NCBI GenBank assembly: GCA_041745535.1
Contig: JBGTIS010000031.1
Coordinates: 1 to 16,973, forward strand
Length of the DNA: 16,973 bases
Reading direction: 5' to 3'
Source: JBGTIS01 sp041745535
GTDB lineage: Bacteria > Bacteroidota > Bacteroidia > Cytophagales > Cyclobacteriaceae
The position numbers were made by a program, and so were the translations under genes. Below, in pieces: positions 5,608-14,485 of this stretch (positions are counted from its first letter, which is position 1; each line of letters begins with the position of its first letter). A model generated the notes under the pieces. That model saw only the letters and a program-made list of their open reading frames with translations. It was not told where the DNA came from and did not search any database.

Positions 5608-8600
5608 ATGAAAATTTCAGAATACGCCGTAAAGAATTACCAGTTTACGCTGGTTATCTTTATCATGATAGTGGTGCTAGGAGTAACCACAGTAATGAAC
5701 ATGCCCCGGTCGGAAGATCCGGAAATGCACGCCCCTTTCTTCCCGGTAATTATTATATATCCGGGTACCAGTCCTGAAGATATGGAAGAGTTGGTTATTG
5801 ATCCACTGGAAAAGGAAATTTATAGTCTGGACGATATCAAGAGAATCCGCACTTCTATCGGCGATGGTGTGGCTGTTATGCGAGTGGAATATACCTACAA
5901 CAGCGACGTAGAAGCCAAATACCAGGAAATGGTGCGGGTAGTAAATGGAAAGCGAACCGAGCTCCCTCAGGATATTTACAGCATAGAAGTACAAAAATTC
6001 CAGCCTTCAGATGTCAATATTATGCAAATAGCATTGATTTCTGAGAGTGCTCCCCGTGATCAGTTAAAATGGTATGGCGAACAACTGGAAGACGCACTGG
6101 AAAAATTACCACGGCTTAAAAACATTGAAATTCATGGGTTGCCTGAACAACAGGTACGCGTTGAACTGGAATTGGAGAAAATAGCCCAGATGAACATTCC
6201 TTTGTCCGATGTTATTAAAAATCTGCAGAGTGAAATGGCCAATATTCCCGGAGGTAGTATTGAGGCTGGCAGCAAAAGTTTCAATGTAAAAACCAGTAAG
6301 AATTTCTCAAATATTGAAGACATTAAAAACGCGATTGTGTATTCAGCTAATGGCAAAAATATCAGGTTAGAAGATATCGCCAAGGTATATTATGGCTATG
6401 GAGAAGATAATTACAAGACAAGGCTGAATGGGCACCGTGCTATTTTTGTAGTGGCTGCCCAAAAGGAAGGTGAAAATATCAGCCAGTCGCAGGAGGTCTA
6501 TAAACCTGTAATTGAAGCATTTAAAAGTTCCCTTCCTGCCAACATAGACCTGATCCAGCATTTCGACCAGGCCGATAATGTGAATAAACGGTTGGGAGGT
6601 CTTGGTAAAGATTTTATCATAGCAATTCTGCTGGTAGCCATTACCTTATTACCGCTGGGAGGCAGGCCAGCCCTTATTGTAATGATTTCCATTCCCCTTT
6701 CTCTGGCCATTGGTGTGGTTTTGATGGATATGCTGGGCTATAACCTGAATCAGCTCAGCATTGTGGGACTGGTGGTAGCCCTGGGACTTTTGGTGGATGA
6801 CAGCATTGTGGTGGTAGAAAATATAGAAAGATGGATGATAGAAGGACATTCTCGCATGGAAGCCACGCTGAAAGCCACCCAACAAATTGGATTGGCCATT
6901 GTGGGTTGTACAGTCGCGCTGATAATCGCTTTTATGCCTTTGGCTTTTTTGCCGGAAGGATCTGGAGATTTTATCAGGAGTCTACCAATTGCTGTAATTT
7001 TGAGTGTGTTGGCCTCTATGGTCGTATCGCTTACTATAATCCCATTTCTGGCAAGCAGAATGCTGAAAGAGCATACTGGCCATCCGGAAGGCAACATTTT
7101 CATGAGATTGCTGAAAAAACTCATTCATGGCAGTTATGCGAAATTGCTGGACAAAGCACTGGAAAAACCTGTGATTACGATAGTGATTGCCTCCGTAACT
7201 TTCGCGGCGTCCCTGATATTGTTTAAGGTGGTTGGGTTCAGTCTGTTTCCTGCTTCTGAAAAACCTCAGTTTTTTGTCAATATCACTACGCCGCCTCAAT
7301 CTAATATTACCTACACCGATAGCGTTACGCGGTTAATTGAAAAGGAATTGCAACAGGAATCCGCGGTACAATACCTGGCAACTAATGTGGGAAAAGGTAA
7401 TCCGCGCGTATATTATAACATCACACAGGAAAATGAAAGAAGCGATTTTGGGCAGATTTTCGTTCAACTGCATGAACATGTGTTGCCGGAAGAAAAACTG
7501 GAGATCATTGAGAAATTAAGAGCCAGATGGACGCCCTATCCCGGTGCCGAGGTAGAAGTCAAGAATTTTGAGCAGGGTCCGCCCGTAGTCGCCCCGGTTG
7601 AGGTTCGATTGTTTGGTGAAAACCTGGATACCTTACGGCAATTGGCCGGACAGGTAGAAACCATGCTTAAAAATACTTCCGGAACCATTTATGTGAAAAA
7701 CCCGGTTGATTTTCTTAAATCGGACATTCGGGTGGAAGTGAATAAGGAAAAAGCAAGAATCCTGGGCGTACCTACCGGAAATATTGATCGAACTATCCGG
7801 CTGGCGATTGCCGGACTGAACCTGGGCCAGTATTCCGATGACAATGGAAATGATTATCAGATTTTACTTACACGAGTTAAATCGGGCCGTCCGACTATGG
7901 AAGCCTTTCAGAATTTATATATCAATAACAACCAGGGCACCGCTATTCCCCTGTCGCAGATTGCTGATCTGAAACTGGAAGCCAGTCCGTTGAAAATTAA
8001 TCACCAGGAAAAAAACAGGGTAGTTTCTGTAAGTTCGACGGTGCAAAAAGGATTCCTGACAGACCGAGTCATCGATGATGTAATCCAGCAGATGGACAAC
8101 CTCAAACTTCCTGCTGGTTACTCTTATGAAATGGGAGGGGAAGTAGAATCACGGCAGGATTCATTTGGTGGATTCCTCAGCATTATTATTGTTACCATAT
8201 TTATGTTTGTAGCGGTGCTTATTCTGGAGTTTGGCACTTTTAAAAGTACCCTGATTGTACTTTCTGTTATTCCGTTGGGTGTGGTAGGAGCAGCCATTGC
8301 ACTTTGGATTACCGGTAACTCATTATCATTTGTGGCCATTATCGGATTAATCGCACTGGCAGGCATAGAAGTAAAAAATACCATTTTACTGGTAGATTTT
8401 ACCAATCAGTTGCGGGAGCAGGGAAAAAGCCTGGAGGTAGCCATTCGGGAAGCCGGTGAAATTCGCTTTCTACCCATTGTGCTGACCTCCCTTACCGCTA
8501 TTGGTGGGTTAACCCCCATCGCGATTTCTAATAATCCACTCATAGCGCCACTAGCCATTGTGTTAATTGGTGGTTTGATCAGTTCAACCTTGCTGTCACG

Positions 8601-8673
8601 AATTGTTACGCCCATTATTTATAAACTAATGCCACCCAGGGTTCAGGTAAAAAATGAGTTGATAGCTTCCTGA
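5608..8673 (+). CDS. RND-family efflux pump, inner-membrane transporter
   Basis: This is the proton-driven pump of the tripartite system. From the ATG at 5608 it has 1021 residues, close to AcrB-type pumps (about 1040). The open frame extends upstream to 5545, inside the adaptor gene, but the ATG at 5608 gives the normal start MKISEYAVKNYQFTLVIF leading into TM1. The TM4 proton-relay pair Asp397-Asp398 (GLLVDDSIVVVEN) and the TM10 lysine Lys923 (GIEVKNTILLVDF) are present, as in drug-type RND pumps rather than heavy-metal pumps. A long periplasmic loop after TM1 carries the conserved YPGTSPEDMEELV, and a second large loop follows TM7 (FSLFPASEKPQFFV). It is the last gene of the unit. The exported compounds are unknown. 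Confidence 0.95.
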   Translation: MKISEYAVKNYQFTLVIFIMIVVLGVTTVMNMPRSEDPEMHAPFFPVIIIYPGTSPEDMEELVIDPLEKEIYSLDDIKRIRTSIGDGVAVMRVEYTYNSDVEAKYQEMVRVVNGKRTELPQDIYSIEVQKFQPSDVNIMQIALISESAPRDQLKWYGEQLEDALEKLPRLKNIEIHGLPEQQVRVELELEKIAQMNIPLSDVIKNLQSEMANIPGGSIEAGSKSFNVKTSKNFSNIEDIKNAIVYSANGKNIRLEDIAKVYYGYGEDNYKTRLNGHRAIFVVAAQKEGENISQSQEVYKPVIEAFKSSLPANIDLIQHFDQADNVNKRLGGLGKDFIIAILLVAITLLPLGGRPALIVMISIPLSLAIGVVLMDMLGYNLNQLSIVGLVVALGLLVDDSIVVVENIERWMIEGHSRMEATLKATQQIGLAIVGCTVALIIAFMPLAFLPEGSGDFIRSLPIAVILSVLASMVVSLTIIPFLASRMLKEHTGHPEGNIFMRLLKKLIHGSYAKLLDKALEKPVITIVIASVTFAASLILFKVVGFSLFPASEKPQFFVNITTPPQSNITYTDSVTRLIEKELQQESAVQYLATNVGKGNPRVYYNITQENERSDFGQIFVQLHEHVLPEEKLEIIEKLRARWTPYPGAEVEVKNFEQGPPVVAPVEVRLFGENLDTLRQLAGQVETMLKNTSGTIYVKNPVDFLKSDIRVEVNKEKARILGVPTGNIDRTIRLAIAGLNLGQYSDDNGNDYQILLTRVKSGRPTMEAFQNLYINNNQGTAIPLSQIADLKLEASPLKINHQEKNRVVSVSSTVQKGFLTDRVIDDVIQQMDNLKLPAGYSYEMGGEVESRQDSFGGFLSIIIVTIFMFVAVLILEFGTFKSTLIVLSVIPLGVVGAAIALWITGNSLSFVAIIGLIALAGIEVKNTILLVDFTNQLREQGKSLEVAIREAGEIRFLPIVLTSLTAIGGLTPIAISNNPLIAPLAIVLIGGLISSTLLSRIVTPIIYKLMPPRVQVKNELIAS

Positions 8674-8694
8674 GAATGAAAAGTTGGAAGACAG

Positions 8695-8744
8695 GAGTCG
8701 GAAGTCGGAAGTTTTTCTTCCTTCAGGCTTCGGACTCCGGACTT
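8695..8744. repeat. Heptamer-based inverted repeat at a convergent gene junction
   Basis: The left arm 8695-8711 contains two tandem copies of TCGGAAG (8698-8704 and 8705-8711). The right arm 8728-8744 reads CTTCGGA CTCCGGA CTT, again with a 7-nt period. The arms can pair over 17 positions with 13 Watson-Crick pairs, one G-U and three mismatches. A smaller perfect hairpin, GGAAG-TTTTT-CTTCC, sits at 8707-8721. The element lies between the stop of the RND gene and the stop of the macroglobulin gene. It could act as a bidirectional transcription end, or be one copy of a dispersed intergenic repeat. Confidence 0.6.
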
Positions 8745-8770
8745 CCCTCTTCGGGCTTCCTCATTTACAT

Positions 8771-11700
8771 TTAGGGTGTTACCACCTGTATCCACTGGCC
8801 AGGTTTTCTGGCATTTACCGTATGGTCATACATGGCTTCACAAGTAATTGTAGGCAGATAGAACTTACCGGCATAGCTGGCATTCAGAATCACCCGGAAA
8901 GTTTTGCGTTCATTGGCTGATAAATCAAAGTAGGTATACACCCGGTCATCACGAATATCCTGGTATTCCGGTATATCCTGTACCACATATTGATCCAGAT
9001 CGTTTAACCGGGTATTGATAATTTCCCATCCGGAAGGAAAAATCTGGGTCAGCGCCAGTTGCTGGTAATTACCACGGGTACCCGGATTGAATACGGTTAC
9101 CTCAGCCACAAAGTCTGTTCCCTGTACCAGGGCTTCCGGAGAAACAGGTTCGTTATTAATTCCTTTGTACAAAATATTCATCCGCAATCCCTGTTCCACA
9201 GCCGACTGGTCGTTTACCAGCGGCACCCCTTCCTGAATCAAACGGGCATACATTACGCCTTTTCCCCTGTTATTAATTTTCAGACTCCCCCCCTGCTCAT
9301 TTACCTTTCGCCGCACCACAGGCAATCGCGACTGCACATTTTCATCTTTATTATTGGCCGATAAATCAAAATTTAAATACTGATCCTGGGGATCATCACC
9401 GATAAATCTGGAAACGGCCATCAGGCAAAAAGCAGCGGTTTGGGTACTCATCCATTCATTTTCATTGCTCAGCGATTCAGAGATTTTTTTCATCAGATCA
9501 AGTCCTTCCGGCTTTTCATTCATTAAGACGAGCGTTTCCAATATCATAGCTTCGTCTCTTAAAGCGGAACCATATGTATATGCCATTTCCTGGTATGGTT
9601 TTACATTTGCGCTTAGGCTTCTGGTAATAGTTTTAGCTGCCTCGGGTTGGCCCAGCAGCACATAGGCGGCACCTAACTGCCATTTCGCCTGCAAAGAAAG
9701 GTTCCTTTGCTCTTTCATTCTATTCATGGCGCCCTGATCGGCAGCGTTCGCCAGTGCCAGTGTATACAAACGATAAGCCTGTATTAAATCATCTTTTTGA
9801 TACAAACTTTCGTTCATCCAACGCGACGCACGGGATTGTTGGTACAATTTCCAGGAGTTGAGCAAACTAACCGGTACAGAATAGCCTTTTTTTTGGGCCT
9901 CCAGCAAAAAATGACCGGCATAACAGGTTCCCCATTCATCCGTATCGTCTGAGGAAGGCCAGTAGGAAAATCCGCCCTCACTGGTTACAAAGGTACGCAT
10001 TCGACTGATCGCGGCCTTTACGTTATCTTCAACCCTTTCTTTGTCATTGCTTTTCATTTCCAATATATTGTCCAGAAATAACTGTGGAAACGCGGCAGAA
10101 ACAGTCTGTTCAATGCAACCATGCGGATAATTCGTTAAAAACCGCAATCGTTTCTCCAAATTAATCGGTGGGATACCTGAAACCTCCAGCGTGGCTTTAT
10201 TGGTTCCTGGCAGGCCAACGGGCTCATAATTCACGTTCCAGCTCTCGCCCGGCTGAATAATGGTTTGCAATACATCTACCACAGGTGGATTAGGATTCCT
10301 GATATCTATTTCCACCTCATAACCAGCCTTTTCACCACCAGAAATGGCAGTAATATCCACTTTACCGATGCCCACCGTGGGGGCTACTTTCAAATTAAAA
10401 TCAACTAATTGATCACCAGGTTGGGTAAAAGTAACATTTTTTTGCTGGGCTTCAGAAACAGTAATCAGGTTATTGGTGTTTACGTTTACCTTCACATTTT
10501 TCACCGAATTTTCCATGGCAAACACATCCACCGGCAGGGTTACCTCTTCTTCCGGGCCTAATACCCGGGGCAACGTTCCTAAAATCATAAGCGGTTGCCT
10601 GACCGGTGTGGTTTGTTCGGCCTTTCCATAGGCGCCCTGAAATCCGGCTATTACCATGGTCCTAACTGAACCCACATACCGGGGCATGGTAATGGTATGC
10701 TTCTGTTGTTGATTTTTATTCAGCATAAAAGGCCCGATAAATTTTACCACCGGCGTAAACCGGTTTGCTTTCCGCTCGCCCCGGTTGGTTAATTCGCCAT
10801 CACCTCCAACAGATAATATTCTTTCCAGTTCGCCTCCATAGGCGCCTACCACATAATCGTACAAATCCCAGGTTTTTACACCAAGGGCTTCTCTGGCATA
10901 AAAATCTTCCCAGGGTGACGGCGTTTTAAACCGGGTGATATCCAGCAACCCTTCGTCTACCACCGCCAGGGTATAGGCCATCGGTTTGCCTTCTTTTTCG
11001 CTCACTGTAATTGTGATTTTTTGCTCTGGCGCTAGTATATCCGGCATTTTAATCTCAGGATGCAAATGGGTATCCGGATTGTCTACCAGCACAGGAATAA
11101 CACCATACATCCTGATGGGCAAGTCATTGGTAGTTTGGTCATGGGGTTGGAGTAGACTGACATGCACAAAAATATTGGGTGCCATTTCCTTCGTTATTTC
11201 AAATGGAAAGGTGGTTTCACCCGCTTTTGTATTAATCCAGAAAGTCTGGATAATGCTGCTGCCATTCTCAATACTCACTAGGGCTTTTCCTGTTAGGCTT
11301 CCGGGCATATGAATAACCGCCTGCTCTCCTACCTGGTAGGTATTTTTGTCAGACGAAAAACTCAGCATACTGGCGCCGGTGGCACCGTCCCTGCCTCCAC
11401 GTCCGGCATAGCCTGGCCAGTCGATATACACAATGTCACCGGCACAATGCCCGGAAACCGGGTCGCAGGCACGCACATAAAACCTGCCCCATTCAGGTTG
11501 GTCTACTTTAAATCGCCAGGTACCTTTCCCATTCTCTGCCCGAATCTTTTCTTTTTCAATGGGTTTTCCATAGGCATTGCCCATGTAATTAGAACTGGTA
11601 TTACCGGTTTGGTCCCACCACCACCGCCAATCCAGTTTATACAATTCCATGTTAATCTCACTCCGGTCAATGGATTCTCCTTCCGGAGAAGTTACCACTA

Positions 11701-14347
11701 CCTCAACGGTATGCGACTTGCCTGTCTCCAATGGTTCGTACGGTGCGCTTGTGGTGGGTAATTTTACGCCCACAAAAGAAGCGTAAGGATAATAAGGAAT
11801 AGAGAACTGATCGATGGAAAAGTTTCCACCTTCTTCATACACTTTTCCTATAAAAGTTGCATTTAAAACTCCGGGTGCTTCTGATTCAGCAGGCAGGTTT
11901 AAACCGATTTGCGCGAAGCCCTGTTCATTGATTTTACTATCAAAAATCGCTGTGGTTTCGCTGGAAAAATCTCTGAGTTTATCTTCAAAAACATAATTTT
12001 TAAACTGCTCAAAACTGGTGGTTCCTTTTGACAGTAACAGCTCAAAGGTAGCCCGAAGATTTCTGGCCGTGGCACCCGTTAACCATTGCACTGCCAATTG
12101 CCCGTTAGTATTTCGGTCTGTGGCTGTAAATTTGTCTGTACCAAAATCCAGTTTAATTTTTAGCCGGTTGGGCTTTATGGTTTCAATCTTGATCCTTTTG
12201 TTAAAGGTGGCGCCCCCCACTTTCACTTTTGCCATCCAGTTACCGGTAGGCGCGTTATTGGCCGTAGCGGTGGGAAAACTGTAAAACCCTCCGGTAGCAT
12301 TATTTCGAACCATTTTTTGCGCCACATTTCCCTGTGGATCTTCCAGCTCGAAAATTACCGGATGTGCTGGTGGTAATATTTTGTTTTTGTCTTCCAGCAT
12401 AAAGCTGATATACAGAGAGTCGCCAGGACGCCAAACGCCGCGTTCTCCATACATAAATCCTTTTAAACCCTCCTGCACTTCCTGACCTGCCACATCAAAA
12501 TTACTCAATGATAAAGAAGAGCCATCATCCAGTTTCAGGTAACCTTTCTGGTTATTTTTGGTGGCTACCAATAAAAATGGCTTTTTTTCAGCGGTAAGTT
12601 TGGCCCAGCCCTGGGCATCCGTAGTAGTTTTGCCGATGAGCTTTTTCTGCAAATCGTATAAACCCACTTCCACCCCAGCCATAGGATCGGTGGTTTTGAT
12701 ATCGTTCACTGCGATAAACACTTCCCCATTTTTGCCTTGTTTTACTATCATACCCAGATCAGAGGAGAAAACATTGCGGATAACAGCTTTGTCGGGGGTA
12801 TAGTAAGAAACCGTACAGGGATCATCACGATCTTCCCACCGGTAATTTTCCGGATAATAACCGTCATGATAGCCATATGGATTATCCCAGTTATCTGCAT
12901 TGGGCAGGACTTCATTCTGGAAATCTATGGCCTCATCCGAATTTTCCTTGCCGCACTCAAAAACCGAATAATTTTTTTTAAAACTGATTCGGGCCTGGTA
13001 CACAGCCCCGGGTTCATCCTTTATTAATTCTGACAAATCCAAGGTAAACCGGTTCCATTTGCCCAGATCAGCTACGCCAGCAGCTTCAAGCGAAAGTGTT
13101 TTTTGGGCAACTGGTCTGCCCACTCTTTGCGATTCATTATTTCCATCGTATTGGTTAACCTGAAAAAACTGACTCAGATTGCTTTCGTAAATTTTAATAA
13201 TGGTGACGTCCACCGCCTCCAGATTAACGGTTTCAAAGGGCATGACCAATCCATTGGTACTGGGTACAATAACTCCTTTACCAATTAGCCGAATATCAGG
13301 TTTAAGCTGTTCAAAAGAAACATCTACCGATGCTCTGACTTTAAACTTAAAATCCTCAATATTTTTAATGCCTGGCTCAATGTGAATGGTTTTGGTTCCG
13401 GCCAGCCTGGAAGCAGGAAAAATCCTCACCCGAGTTCCATCAATAACGAACCTGAAATCATCTTCCTCATCAGCCATGTGAATCAACCCATTTAAGTCCT
13501 GGTTATCAGCAAGGGGATCAGAAAACTGAAGCTCCAGAAACTGTTCCGGGCTCTGAATTACCTCGGAACGCATCAGTTTAAAATCGCCCAATGCAGGAAT
13601 TTCTATGTCCTGGTCATATTTTTTATCTACCTGCAAGGTTTCTCCGGAAGCTACTAATTTCACCACATTTGGTGAATTGCCCCGCTTTACATCCTGAATG
13701 GTAAAACGGTGTGTTTTTTTATCAGGACTATGCGCCCAGGCTATGGGAAGCGGATTTCCCTGCTGTACAGCCAGTAGCACCTTTTCAACTTTTTCAGGAT
13801 TGGCGATATCGGCCGTAAGCAGTAATCCATTGATCTGCTGAACAGACAGATTGTTACTATTCACCGGAGAAAATCCCGTTACATCAATGCTGAAATTCTG
13901 CCGCATGGTAAGCACCGAGAATGTAAAAGCAGAGAGCTCTTCAGGCATTTCAATAAGTGGGTCCATTGCTAATTTTATCTGGTACCGGGTGCCATAATTA
14001 AGTGGTTTATCGGGGATAAATTCAAGGGTTTGCCGATCGGTCCATATCGTTTTACCCCTTATTTCAGGCGTAATCGAAAACAAACTGGCATTTACTTCCT
14101 GTCCGATCTGGGTGGAATCGGCCAGTTCATGAACAAATCTGACTTCAATGGGCGACTCCACCGAAATTACACCAGCGGTGTAGCCAGCTATATATCCACT
14201 GAAGGCTGAAGGATTGTTAATTGATTCATTTTCATCAGAAGATGTACAGGCCGGGTTTACATAAATGAATAACAATAAAAAAGTAATTTTCAGTATTGTT
14301 TTACCGGTTTGATCGCCTGACTGTAGGATGTTTTGGATTAGCCGCAT
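8771..14347 (-). CDS. Alpha-2-macroglobulin family lipoprotein (bacterial, thioester-containing)
   Basis: This is a giant envelope protein of about 1858 residues. The start is the ATG at 14347; a TTG 15 codons upstream is rejected. A basic/hydrophobic signal peptide leads to a probable lipidated Cys34 (YVNPAC), followed by the acidic TSSDENES. A chain of macroglobulin Ig-like domains follows. RGVWRPGDSLYISF at about 630-645 is the typical MG motif, and ANRFTPVVKFIGPF at about 1194-1207 marks the A2M domain. The thioester motif GCIEQ lies at Cys1411-Gln1414, at the head of an alpha-helical thioester domain. The C-terminal domain ends near KFYLPTITCEAMYDHT. In the family, proteolysis of a bait region activates the thioester, which traps the attacking protease. 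The E. coli homologue is paired with penicillin-binding protein 1C; no such gene is in the window. Confidence 0.93.
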   Translation of the reverse strand: MRLIQNILQSGDQTGKTILKITFLLLFIYVNPACTSSDENESINNPSAFSGYIAGYTAGVISVESPIEVRFVHELADSTQIGQEVNASLFSITPEIRGKTIWTDRQTLEFIPDKPLNYGTRYQIKLAMDPLIEMPEELSAFTFSVLTMRQNFSIDVTGFSPVNSNNLSVQQINGLLLTADIANPEKVEKVLLAVQQGNPLPIAWAHSPDKKTHRFTIQDVKRGNSPNVVKLVASGETLQVDKKYDQDIEIPALGDFKLMRSEVIQSPEQFLELQFSDPLADNQDLNGLIHMADEEDDFRFVIDGTRVRIFPASRLAGTKTIHIEPGIKNIEDFKFKVRASVDVSFEQLKPDIRLIGKGVIVPSTNGLVMPFETVNLEAVDVTIIKIYESNLSQFFQVNQYDGNNESQRVGRPVAQKTLSLEAAGVADLGKWNRFTLDLSELIKDEPGAVYQARISFKKNYSVFECGKENSDEAIDFQNEVLPNADNWDNPYGYHDGYYPENYRWEDRDDPCTVSYYTPDKAVIRNVFSSDLGMIVKQGKNGEVFIAVNDIKTTDPMAGVEVGLYDLQKKLIGKTTTDAQGWAKLTAEKKPFLLVATKNNQKGYLKLDDGSSLSLSNFDVAGQEVQEGLKGFMYGERGVWRPGDSLYISFMLEDKNKILPPAHPVIFELEDPQGNVAQKMVRNNATGGFYSFPTATANNAPTGNWMAKVKVGGATFNKRIKIETIKPNRLKIKLDFGTDKFTATDRNTNGQLAVQWLTGATARNLRATFELLLSKGTTSFEQFKNYVFEDKLRDFSSETTAIFDSKINEQGFAQIGLNLPAESEAPGVLNATFIGKVYEEGGNFSIDQFSIPYYPYASFVGVKLPTTSAPYEPLETGKSHTVEVVVTSPEGESIDRSEINMELYKLDWRWWWDQTGNTSSNYMGNAYGKPIEKEKIRAENGKGTWRFKVDQPEWGRFYVRACDPVSGHCAGDIVYIDWPGYAGRGGRDGATGASMLSFSSDKNTYQVGEQAVIHMPGSLTGKALVSIENGSSIIQTFWINTKAGETTFPFEITKEMAPNIFVHVSLLQPHDQTTNDLPIRMYGVIPVLVDNPDTHLHPEIKMPDILAPEQKITITVSEKEGKPMAYTLAVVDEGLLDITRFKTPSPWEDFYAREALGVKTWDLYDYVVGAYGGELERILSVGGDGELTNRGERKANRFTPVVKFIGPFMLNKNQQQKHTITMPRYVGSVRTMVIAGFQGAYGKAEQTTPVRQPLMILGTLPRVLGPEEEVTLPVDVFAMENSVKNVKVNVNTNNLITVSEAQQKNVTFTQPGDQLVDFNLKVAPTVGIGKVDITAISGGEKAGYEVEIDIRNPNPPVVDVLQTIIQPGESWNVNYEPVGLPGTNKATLEVSGIPPINLEKRLRFLTNYPHGCIEQTVSAAFPQLFLDNILEMKSNDKERVEDNVKAAISRMRTFVTSEGGFSYWPSSDDTDEWGTCYAGHFLLEAQKKGYSVPVSLLNSWKLYQQSRASRWMNESLYQKDDLIQAYRLYTLALANAADQGAMNRMKEQRNLSLQAKWQLGAAYVLLGQPEAAKTITRSLSANVKPYQEMAYTYGSALRDEAMILETLVLMNEKPEGLDLMKKISESLSNENEWMSTQTAAFCLMAVSRFIGDDPQDQYLNFDLSANNKDENVQSRLPVVRRKVNEQGGSLKINNRGKGVMYARLIQEGVPLVNDQSAVEQGLRMNILYKGINNEPVSPEALVQGTDFVAEVTVFNPGTRGNYQQLALTQIFPSGWEIINTRLNDLDQYVVQDIPEYQDIRDDRVYTYFDLSANERKTFRVILNASYAGKFYLPTITCEAMYDHTVNARKPGQWIQVVTP

Positions 14348-14485
14348 AACAAAAAAATTAAGGTTGATGCTTTTGCTTAAAACTTGGGGCAATGTTAATT
14401 AATCCTGCATGATTATTGAATTTTTAACGGATACATTTCGATAATCTTGCGGCGGCCTATCATAATTGATTGGGCTGCTTTACAT
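14348..14485. other. Gap between the amine oxidase and macroglobulin genes
   Basis: This 138-bp AT-rich gap lies between two same-strand genes. On the minus strand I find no TAnnTTTG element and no stem-loop with a U-tract. Whether the macroglobulin gene is co-transcribed with the oxidase or has its own promoter is therefore open. The gap is longer than expected for tight operon spacing. Confidence 0.5.

Noticed and set aside
6750..7299. Overlapping minus- and plus-strand frames inside the RND pump gene
   Set aside because: Low-complexity or His/Arg-rich translations opposite or out of frame with a highly conserved pump; shadows.
11309..11761. 150-codon plus-strand frame inside the macroglobulin gene
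   Set aside because: Antisense to conserved macroglobulin domains, with no domain of its own; shadow.
14348..14392. TTG-initiated extension of the macroglobulin
   Set aside because: The ATG at 14347 gives an ordinary lipoprotein signal peptide; the TTG form would bury it behind extra residues.
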